From contig OX359202.1 in the NCBI GenBank assembly GCA_947172415.1, positions 5,566,899 to 5,630,898 of the forward strand: a DNA stretch of 64,000 nucleotides, in the 5' to 3' direction. Of the stretch, positions 52,160-61,700 are shown piece by piece. Source of the DNA: Chondrosia reniformis (Eukaryota; Porifera; Demospongiae; Chondrillida; Chondrillidae). Each line of letters begins with the position of its first letter. Position 1 is the stretch's first letter. Under the pieces are notes generated by a model that did not search any database, was not told the DNA's origin, and saw only the letters and a program-made list of their open reading frames with translations. A program made the position numbers and the translations under genes.

Positions 52160-55100
52160 CTAGTTGTCTACATCTTCCTGTTTCTCCTTCATGTGACTTT
52201 TAAAGGACAAAGTAGAATTGGGATTACAGTTGGATTTGCACTGCATTCTAGTGTCTTCTTCTGGCTCATTAGAAGAACTGTCACATCCATGCAAACTGCT
52301 GTTTTCAGTATCTTGTTGACTTGTTGATACAGTAGGCATACTTTCAGAACGTGGTTTAGAGTCATTCTGAGGTGGGGGGTTTCCCCACAACCAAGTTCCA
52401 TGGTGCTTCAGCAAGTTGGGATTTGAAAGTGAACCATCATATTGCTCATCACTTTCTGTTGATTTCCCGTTGTTGGTAGCATTTGGTAGGTCTTCCTTAG
52501 AGTTGGTTGCAAGGGCTAGAGCTTCCTCCCGGTAGTTGGAATGATAATTGAAGGTATCAGAGAAGTTGGGTTGATATTGAGAGTCCTCCCTTGATAGAAA
52601 ATTCACAGAAGTACTATCCACTGAATTCTGTGAAATTTTCTGTGTTTCCAAGATTCTTCTAATGGTCAGGAGACACCTAGGTTGCTTTTGCAGAACTGCA
52701 TTGACAAGGATCCGAGGTGTCGTACCTCGAAGGTTCAACTAGACCATAAATACATATTGTCAATGAATACACATTAGCAATATATAACAAAATTAGAAGC
52801 ATCTTCCCTTACATACAATCAAATGTTATTGAACAGAGACAAGTATATCATAAATATATATTATAATTATATCTAACTACGTATGTACAGTACATGATAG
52901 GGATTTGTTCTAACTGTGCCAAACTTATTGTTGAGATGGTTCATCTTTAGTCTTTTGAGCATCAAGAGATTTTTTTTATTTTTGAATATAATTATAAATA
53001 ATTGTATACAATAAATAAATAAGAGAGATGAGATAACTATTCATATATAGAAAGTAAAATACAGTATTAACATAAAATTAACGATTGCAATCATGCAATG
53101 AGAGATCTAGATATGATGCAGTTTGTTTTCTTGAGAGTCGGAGGGTTTTGACCCTGGGGGTCTTCTTTAGTGACTGACCCCTGGGGTTGAAATATTCAAC
53201 TCCCCAGAAAACAAACTGCATCTCTAGATGCTCAAAAGACTAAAGATGAACCATCTCATAGATACATATATCTGTATATGTACATACTAAACAGAAGCAT
53301 TGCTTACGTTAGCTAGGTAGGTAATGATAGTCTTTGTAGGATCAGAGTGATATGGCTCAAGCACCCAGCCTGTTCCAGGAAGATACTAAATCAAGGAGTA
53401 CAGAAAGTGAATGTGGTACAAAATTAAGGATTCAATAAGGAGAGCATAAATATACACATTAGCAATACATAACAAAATTAATAATACTAATAAATACTAA
53501 TAATACTAATAAATAGGATTCTCTGACAGTAAGGGAAACCTTTTAGTAAGCAACCAATTTTAAATGTCAAGTAGGCTGGCTTGCTACACTGACCCTCCGA
53601 CCATCCTTTCAAATATATAAGTCTGCTTGGTAAAACTGAACATTGAACTATCCTATCAAAAATATAATGGTGTGCTGGTTAACATTTAGTCTGGCTTGCT
53701 AGACCATCCCAAATAAGTGCCCAAAGGCGTAGAAGGGGAAGGATGGTCCAGAGGTGCTATAGTTTAAATAATATCTTTGCATTAGCTATGGCTATAGGAA
53801 TACATTTACCCGGGATTCTGGGTAAAAGCATCTGATTAGTTGAGAAAGGTGTTATTAAATCTTTAGTGCTGCTAGACTTCCCCTCCCCTTCCACGCCTTT
53901 GGGTGCTTATTTGGAATGGTCTAGCAAGCCAGACTCATTGTTAACCAGCAAACTATAATATTGCTAAGTTATTTTGATAGGATAGTTCAATGTACACTTA
54001 AACATATGTACATACAGTATGTAAGTACAGTATGTAAACATGTGCTATTCATACGTGCCTCCATCCTGATGGCATCTGGTTTCTCAGGGTATTTGGGGTG
54101 TTCAATTGACATGGATGTTTGAACAAATTTGCCATCCTAACAGAATTTATGAACAGCACTGAATATACGTACTCTTGTCAGAGCTACCTACTTATTAATC
54201 AAGGTTACCCAAATTCTCTAACAGGCTACCTGATTTCTAACTGGCTACCCAATTCTCTAACAGGCTATCTGATTTCTAACAGGCTACCCAATTCTCTAAC
54301 AGGCTACCTGATTTCTAACTGGCTACCCAATTCTCTAACATGCTACCTGATTTCTAACAGGCTACCTGAATCTGTATGCAAACTCCACTTATCCAACAGA
54401 CTAGAGTGCATGTTTCTGTCTCAAGTGTGATAAAATTTGTGGTCTCTCCTACCTTGAACAAAGTTTTTCTGTGAGTGTTACAGTGTAACAAGTGCACCTG
54501 TGCCAGCTAATGATGACTTAAACATTTGCCTGAGATTTGCATCTATGTGTATACTACACAAGCTTGAGCCCTTGAGACAATCAAAGTATAAGTAAACCCT
54601 ACTCACAATTGTATCCCTTCTAATAAGAGAACACGAATCTCTTCTTATCTTAAACAGCCCCCATAACTTCTCCACTTGGTGCTCCAAATAGACTAGATAG
54701 AGGGAAAACAGATTTTCACCTAACCGTAGCCAAAAAAACTTTCAGGCCAACAAAGCAGCCAAAGGAGCTATCAAATTACTGAATTTCATATTGCCAATAG
54801 CTCAATTAGAATTATTACTAAGAAAGTCTTCACACACTTACTGATGGAATCCTTTTCAGAAATTTGCTCAACTTCTTCGATTTTCTGCCAAAAAATTACA
54901 AATGCTAAATCAAACATATATACCATACAACAGACAGTGATGACTAACGTACAATGCACATTGGATCATACTGGTATCTGGTCCTCAGTTCCCTAATGAA
55001 TCTAGCCACCCGGGGCATGAGTGCATTGACCAGAATACGTCCCATAAAACTGCACAGAAGGAAGATTGTAAGAACATTTATGGGGCACCCTGAGAATATT

Positions 55101-56051
55101 AGCGTACATCATTAAAAAGGTAATTTTCCAAGTTAAGCAATCCAAAATCAGTAAAGGTATTCTCAGACTGACATTTTGTTATTTAAATTAGCAAACTCTT
55201 ACCAGTTAATTCTAGTTTTCTCATTGTACTTCTTCAATGTAACAAGTCCATCCTTTTCACTGACAAACCTACACACATATGTAAGTACATGATGAAAGGT
55301 GGTGTTCCCCAGAAACACCTGTCTGGCCCAGTGGAGCAGAAGAATAAAGAGAAGACTCTTGTATCCTCATCCAAAGTTCTCATTAGGTTTAGTTCCCTAT
55401 AGGCCTTTACTGTAGAATAGATGTAGCATGTTGAAAACTCATAAATTGTGGACAATTTAGAACCTAAATAATTAGCAAGATTTGAACATTTTAAAGAGCC
55501 AAACATATAACAATTGAATAAACAATAAACAAGTAAATTGTGTACATCCACGAACCCATACAAGCTATTTTCAGCTTACTTCCATTCCGTATCTGGAATG
55601 CCCTCAACGCCTTCTGTAAGCTTACGTCCATATTTAGGATCCACAAATGATGCGCACCAGTGCTATAGTGGAAGGATTGAGTAAATATGATCAATTGTAC
55701 AATAAACAAATAAGTCGATCAACAGCGCTTACGTCTTCTAATGCCTTCGAAGCCAAAACATTTCCTAGTACTTGATAATTGACTTCACCATCTTCATCTA
55801 TAAGAGTAATGCATGCAAAGTAAATTAACAAACTAAAAGCAATAGATGCCGTAAATTTTCGGCTTCGATGCAGGTAGCTGCAGCTAACTGTTATAAACAA
55901 TCTTTCCTATATAATCATAAAGAACGATCGATATAATCTTACTTTTTGGGAGAAATAATTCAGAATATTTGTCCCTTTGACCTAAACTCTCTTCAAAAGT
56001 CGTCATTAAATCGGAAGGTGAGGATTTCGCCCTCTTTTTCAGGACAGCCAT
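52160..56051 (-). CDS. START-domain lipid-transfer protein, paralogue 2, 427 aa
   Basis: Exons: 56051-55943, 55797-55733, 55662-55580, 55268-55203, 55049-54953, 54884-54842, 54692-54607, 54136-54059, 53385-53308, 52738-52160. They join to 427 aa. Internal exons of 65, 66, 97, 43, 86, 78 and 78 nt match paralogue 1 exactly, with the same phases, so the genes are tandem duplicates. Motifs include TTFEESLGQRDKYSELFLPK, FVDPKYGRKLTEG, SIEHPKYPEKPDAIRMEA, YLPGTGWVLEP and LRGTTPRILVNAVLQKQ. The last exon adds a ~150-aa Ser/Asn/acidic, probably disordered tail that paralogue 1 lacks. The donor of the 54136-54059 exon is GAG|GCACGT, so a GC-AG intron is needed to keep phase. The lipid ligand is unknown. 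Confidence 0.86.
52933..53258. mobile_element. Foldback/MITE-like element with 32-bp perfect terminal inverted repeats
   Basis: TGAGATGGTTCATCTTTAGT (continuing to GAGCATC) at the left is perfectly inverted at 53227-53258. A nested pair GATGCAGTTTGTTTTC (53114-53129) and GAAAACAAACTGCATC (53206-53221) lies inside, with a further GACCCTGGGGG / CCCCTGGGGTT palindromic core. It lies in the last intron of START2. Confidence 0.75.
53640..53993. mobile_element. Foldback element, ~110-bp inverted arms
   Basis: The left arm ACATTGAACTATCCTATCAA and the right arm TTGATAGGATAGTTCAATGT are exact complements. Complementarity continues inward through GCTGGTTAAC, AGTCTGGCTTGCTAGACCAT, AATAAG-GCCCAAAGGCG and GAAGGGGA. 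A ~120-bp unpaired centre separates the arms. It lies in a START2 intron next to a further AGTAGGCTGGCTTGCTA copy at about 53568. Confidence 0.75.
54214..54372 (+). repeat. ~40-bp minisatellite (two alternating ~20-bp halves), START2 intron
   Basis: Alternating TACCCAATTCTCTAACAGGC and TACCTGATTTCTAACAGGC units (C/T-G and AGG/TGG/ATG variants), about four pairs. It carries a false open frame. It is adjacent to START2 exon 54059-54136. Confidence 0.85.
55283..55445 (-). repeat. Interspersed repeat family B, inverted copy
   Basis: Contains GATGAAAGGTGGTGTTCCCC, CTGTCTGGCCCAGTGGAGCA and TATCCTCATCCAAAGTTCTC, then the TAGGCCTTTACTGTAGAATA end. It lies in a START2 intron right after the exon 55203-55268. 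Confidence 0.7.
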
Positions 56052-56415
56052 TATTTACATGCTACCACTTAACACGCCCACTTATTTCTTACGCAGTGAC
56101 TAGAGTACCGGTACCGGAAACGGAACGTATTGCGTTAAAGTGCCGGTACCGGTGTCACAGTAAATTCTATCCCCCCTAAATTGTATCCCCCCAGATAAAT
56201 TTTCCTAGGAAAAAGTGAGCTATTATACAAAAGTGGCTAAGCACCGTCAAGAATTATATTACATTTATATAAATATAATATAACTATAACGGTACATCGA
56301 TAAGCACACTCCGTACACATAGATGTGTTAAAGTAGCCGTAATAAAACAATACATTATAGAACACCTTAGTTATTTCTTTTGCTCGGCGAATGGCAAAAG
56401 GGAAAGGAAAGAGAC

Positions 56416-56935
56416 TGACAGTTAAGGGGATCCAGGTGTATGCTAATTGTCCTATGCCCATCTTATAAGCTTGCCGGTGCTTAAGTCACTTTTTGCTCTA
56501 AGCACCGGCAAGCCCCAAACTGACAGTTACGGGGGTCCAGGTGTCTGCCAACTGTCCTACACCCATCTTATAAGCTTGCTGGTGCTTAAGTCACTTTTTG
56601 CTCTAAGCACCGGCAAGCCCCAAACTGACAGTTAAGGGGGTCCAGGTGTCTGCCAACTGTCCTACACCCATCTTATAAGCTTGCCGGTTAAGTCACTTTT
56701 CGCTCTAAGCATGCACCAGCAAGGCCCAGTTAAGGGGGTCTAGGTGTCTGCCAACTGTCCTACGCCCATCTTATAAGCTTGCCAGTGCTTAAGTCACTTT
56801 TTGCTTTAAGCACTGGCAAGCCCCAAACTGACAGTTAAGGGGGTCCAGGTGTCTGCCAACTGTCATCTTATAAGCTTGCCGGTGCTTAAGTCACTTTTTG
56901 CTCTAAGCACCGGCAAGCACTAACATAACAGTTAA
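56416..56935. repeat. Tandem array of ~105-bp units each carrying a 19-bp-stem hairpin
   Basis: Units start near 56416, 56521, 56626, 56725 and 56829 (spacing 105, 105, 99, 104), with a partial sixth at 56926. Each has TGACAGTTAAGGGGGTCCAG, a TGTCTGCCAACTGTCC segment and the palindrome CTTGCCGGTGCTTA ... TAAGCACCGGCAAG around a CACTTTTTGC loop. Paired changes keep the stem (CCGGTGC/GCACCGG versus CCAGTGC/GCACTGG in the fourth unit). No coding frame. Confidence 0.85.
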
Positions 56936-57477
56936 GTGTATTCAGGTGTCTACCAATCGCCCCCAAAGCACCATCCTATACATATACATGATTAACTTGA
57001 ACCTTATCTAGTTTTATCATCAGTCACCTTGCTATTATTCGTATTCATGATCATCCGATTATAGTAGACACTGAAGATTAGCAGGCTTACCCACAAATTC
57101 GACACTTTTCTGTCCTAAACGGATTAAAACAAAACTGTCTACATCGTCGTTCAAGGTTTCGTTCCATTTACAAGCCTAAATACAGAAGTAAAAGCTTTAA
57201 TCATCGCTTGAAGAACAGCTAGACCCCGGGCTATTAATCGAACCTTCAAACATAGCGCTTTCAAAAATATATTGTTCTTCCTCTTTAAGTCAATTCTGGA
57301 TTTGCTACAGGCCATTAAAGAAAGAAAATACGAACGAAAAATCTCGAGTAACTTGGCGTGAGTATGCTAACTCGGCGTTGTCACTTATAATAAATACTTT
57401 TATTCAGTATAGCTGGTGCTTAAATTTATACTATTATATAGTTGCAGTCTGTGTACTAAATGTGTACTATATTTGAC

Positions 57478-57517
57478 GGTGCTTAACCACTTTCAATAGC
57501 AAAAGTGGTTAAGCACC
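57478..57517. repeat. GGTGCTTAA-family single hairpin
   Basis: GGTGCTTAACCACTTT and AAAGTGGTTAAGCACC form a perfect 16-bp stem around a short CAATAGCA loop. Confidence 0.75.
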
Positions 57518-57540
57518 ATTAGCATTAGTACAGGAAGTAT

Positions 57541-57606
57541 AGCTGGTGCTTAAATTAATATAATAAACTATAACTATATTATTGTATAAAATGTTAAGCA
57601 CCAGCC
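57541..57606. repeat. GGTGCTTAA-family element with long AT-rich loop
   Basis: AGCTGGTGCTTAA at the left and TTAAGCACCAGC at the right enclose an AT-rich, partly self-complementary interior. A third related end, AGCTGGTGCTTAAATTTATA, lies at about 57411. Confidence 0.65.
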
Positions 57607-57652
57607 ATACTTAGGAACTGAATATAGTGCATATTTATAACTAGGATATTTC

Positions 57653-58360
57653 CACTTCCATCACCACCGCGCTGGTGGCAGAGTGATGCGAGAGAGAAGC
57701 GTATAGAATAAAAGGAAGCTTCAGGAATTGGATCAATTACAAGGGTAATCAGTTTTTTTCCTTTTTTTCTTTATCATTTCACAACGTAGTTGCATATAAA
57801 TAGTCCATTTTAACATGACCATTCAGGCCTGCCAGCGTGGAGCCTCGGGTAAGGGAGTAAGTCCTTAGTCGTTGGCTTGGCAGTGTCTAGGTTCCGTAGC
57901 TGCCCTGTATCGGTTGGTGCCATGGGGATGTGCTCACCAATTATCGATTTATCGATACAACGGAACCCGGGGAGGGATAAGGCTGGTTCTGTCACTCTGT
58001 GACTACCAAAGCTGAAACTGCACCAGTTAGGCGTTACCAACGATCCTGGCCCCAGACGACCAGCGATGGAAGGACGGCTCGCATTGTGGATGGTAACGTG
58101 AACTCCCTGCGTCGAGCAAAATCCAAGTCACACCTCCTCGTGGTGCTCGACGGTAACAGCAGTCTCTGCTGGCTAACGTGACTGGTTTTTTCTTTTTTCT
58201 TATCGTCAGTATATCGCGATATTTGTTGTAACCCACCGAGAATAGACGTTTTTCTCTTTTTTCCTTATCGTTAGCATATCGCGATATTTGTTGAAGGGTC
58301 TGGGAACCGATTGAGTTCCAAACACGCTTGGGTCGTTTTTTCTTCTTTTTTCTTGTTGTG
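57653..58360 (+). repeat. Dispersed ~705-bp repeat, copy 2
   Basis: Same orientation and nearly the same sequence as 25318-26025. Small differences are visible (AAAGCTGG versus AAGGCTGG, TTGAAACCC versus TTGTAACCC, GGGCCG versus GGGTCG). It starts at CACTTCCATCACC after unrelated sequence, so the left edge is defined by comparison with copy 1. It lies about 430 bp upstream of legumain. Confidence 0.8.
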
Positions 58361-58627
58361 ATATATTATTGTTGTTTTTAACGTGCCACATGCATAGCAC
58401 TAGGACAAACTGTCCTATGAGGCACACACCAATATACATCATAAAAAATAAATCAGTTCAACAACAAAGCATTAAGTCATCATCGGTCAACTAAATCGAG
58501 CAGTCCACATCTTCAAAATAATCTTAAGGATTGAGTGATGCTTGCATCCTTGATCCAGAATGGCAAATAATTTATCATCATCAGTCATCAATATATGTAA
58601 AATTAATTGTATGCATGGGCACTCTAA

Positions 58628-58655
58628 TAATAATAATAATAATAATAATAATAGT
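58628..58655. repeat. (AAT)n microsatellite
   Basis: About nine AAT units in a row, ahead of the legumain gene. Confidence 0.9.
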
Positions 58656-58788
58656 AATATAGTCTACAACACCATGGTACATCTACAACATGATCACATG
58701 ATAGTCATGTGACACACCGGCCTTTTAGCTTTTAGCCAGCCGCAGTTGGCGATATATCCATACTGTGTTGACATCCTTCCGTCTAAGA

Positions 58789-61700
58789 ATGCTTCAGAGC
58801 GTATCTCTCTTTCTGTTTATCTGTCTTGTCGCTAAACCTGTATCGGGAAGCGGTAACCTATGGGCGCTGTTAGCAGCAGGGTCAAATGAATACTACAACT
58901 ACAGACACCAGGTCGGTAATGTATTTCGTGCGCCGTATAGTGTATTGCGTGTCGTCTTTACGAATGGGAAGGTCCTATCTGTAATTACTCGTACCATGTC
59001 TTTATACCATTATATTATTAAATGTGTACTTAGGCGGACGTATGCCATGCTTATCAAATACTGCACAACAATGGATTTCCTGATGAACGGATCGTAGTTA
59101 TGATGTACGATGATATCGCCAATAATGAACAGTAAGAAACCGACCCTATATTAACCTTTACTTTCTTGATAAATTTGTCAACCTTCATGTCTTCATTGCA
59201 GGAACCCAATGAAAGGAAAGATTATTAATAAAGTGAGAAATTAAGGATATGCACCATATATAGAAGAACTATACCTATCAAAATATGTATACATTCAGTC
59301 ATGTATGTTGATAATATTTAACACAGTTAGATTGTATATATACAGCTAGCTGTACCTGATCAACTTAATTTAATATACATACACAGCAATTCCTCCCTTG
59401 CATGATTCTTACTGCATGTATATAAGTAGGAACTTGAATCCAATTTGGAGTGACATTATTAACTTACACAGTATTTTACTTCAATTCATTATGTGGCATT
59501 ACATCATTATACTCATTCCCTGTCACCTTTCCTATTTAAACCTGGCTTGTAGTCATCTCCTCATTGCTGATGGATGAATTTGATACAATTGTGTTGCTGA
59601 GACTCTTTTGAATCCCTTTATTAATATGATCACAACAAATAATCCGTATCATTTCATCCATTACTCCTACATGTACATACATGTACACAAACCAAAAATA
59701 TTTTGACATTTTTGACATCTCATGTTTTATCCACGTACAGCCTGCAGGCCCAGATGTGTACCAAGGGGTACCCAAAGACTACACTGGCAAGGTCAGGTAT
59801 ATATGTTATACAGGAGACGTTTGTTATATATATACAGTATACCATATTCTTTATAAGGGCCTCTCTGTGTATATATGTACATATTTATACGTGCATAAAC
59901 TATCCAACTAAACTACCCAAAACATATATAGGGAGCTAAATTAAACCTAGTGAGAGTTTAGGATTGGGATGCAAAAGTCTTCTTCTTCTTCTTATATTTC
60001 TCCACTGGGCCGGACTGCTTTTTTTATGGAATTCCATCCTTAACACAGTGACCCTAGGCAGTCTTTGTCTTCTTCTTGACCTTTTGTCTTTGGCATGCAT
60101 ATATAGATAATCGATATTAGGCACATTAACACTCAATATATATATAATAAGAACAATATACATTTCTCCAGAGGCACATAAATGGATGGTGTTGAGATTT
60201 GATGTATTCATATCCTTGTAAAAGTGTGATCACTGCATGATCCTGAATTCCTATAACCTGTTTAACAGACTGTGACTGCCAAGAACTTCCTTCAAATCCT
60301 TAAAGGAAACAAGACTGCAATGGCTGGTATAGGAAGTGGGAAGGTCATTGAGAGGTCAGTATGTTCTCTATACACTATATGTGTGTATCACTACGCATGC
60401 ATATATATATCCTATAATTATTATATCACGTATGCACATGCAGCATTTGCATGTACTGAATGGTATATACTGTATATAATATATATACGTATATATATGT
60501 AATATAGTTATAGCCCAGAGGCAAGGAGACTTCTGCCATAATTGGCCTTTAGCTCCACCTTGGCCTTATAGTTTGACCGTAGTCCTCACCTTTGGACTGA
60601 AATTATTACATATATACATATATTATATAACAGGGATACATGGGATGTTCCAATGTTGCATGGCTCTATTTAATATATATACGTAACGTGTCAACCTAAA
60701 TGCATATATATAGATTATAATTTAATCGTATATATAGTGGCCCTGATGACTACATCTTTGTGAATTTAGTTGACCATGGAGCTCCAGGAATATTTGCCTT
60801 CCCGGAGGACGAGGTGCATATTAATGACATAATACAGCACTATATACAACCCATGGCCATCATAATCTTGCATATTAATGACATAATACAGCACTATATA
60901 CAACCCATGGCCATCATAATCTTGCATATTAATGACATAATACAGCACTATATACAACCCATGGCCATCATAATCTTGCATATTAATGACATAATACAGC
61001 ACTATATACAACCCATGGCCATCATAATCTTGCATATTAATGACATAATACAGCACTATATACAACCCATGGCCATCATAATCTTGCATATTAATGACAT
61101 AATACAGCACTATATACAACCCATGGCCATCATAATCTTGCATATTAATGACATAATACAGCACTATATACAACCCATGGCCATCATAATCTTGCATATT
61201 AATGACATAATACAGCACTATATACAACCCATGGCCATCATAATCTTGCATATTAATGACATAATACAGCACTATATACAACCCATGGCCATCATAATCT
61301 TACACAGTGGCCTGACCTACACTTACAATAATGCTTTATCAACAACCAAAGTGATACTCAAACCACAAGTATTTATATATGATCATTCTCAAACATCATT
61401 ATGCATGTAATCATCCAGCTTGTATAATATTGTGTGTATATTAAATATAGTTGTATGAGAACGATCTTATGAAGGTGCTGGAGGAGATGCATAATAACAA
61501 GAGGTACAAGCAGATGGTCATTTATATGGAAGCCTGCGAATCAGGCTCAATGTTTGATAAAATTCCCACAGACTGGAACAGTAAGATATATTATATATAT
61601 ACCTCCTGCATGTATCCTCATCGAAAGCTCTTATAGGTTTATATATAGTTACCTATAGGCCTTTACTCTAAAGTAGATGTATAGCATGTATATATGAAAA

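Larger units (their letters stand above)
56052..58788. other. Divergent intergenic region, repeat-dense
   Basis: Lies between the START2 start and the legumain start. It holds the GGTGCTTAA hairpin array (56416-56935), single hairpins (57478-57517 and 57541-57606), the second ~705-bp repeat (57653-58360) and an (AAT)n run at 58628-58655. At 57064-57092 a stretch AAGATTAGCAGGCTTAC matches the start region of membrane gene A and could be a tiny relic. No gene is supported; 57000-57400 has no clear feature. Confidence 0.5.

Noticed and set aside
57064..57092. Relic of a fourth membrane-gene copy
   Set aside because: About 27 bp resemble the start region of gene A, but the similarity does not extend on either side.
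60766..61281. 171-codon open frame on the minus strand
   Set aside because: It is entirely the 54-bp repeat read backwards; a stop-free unit of a multiple of three makes it open.
60814..61303. CRISPR-like array
   Set aside because: Units are contiguous with no unique spacers, the unit is 54 bp, and the context is an animal gene intron.
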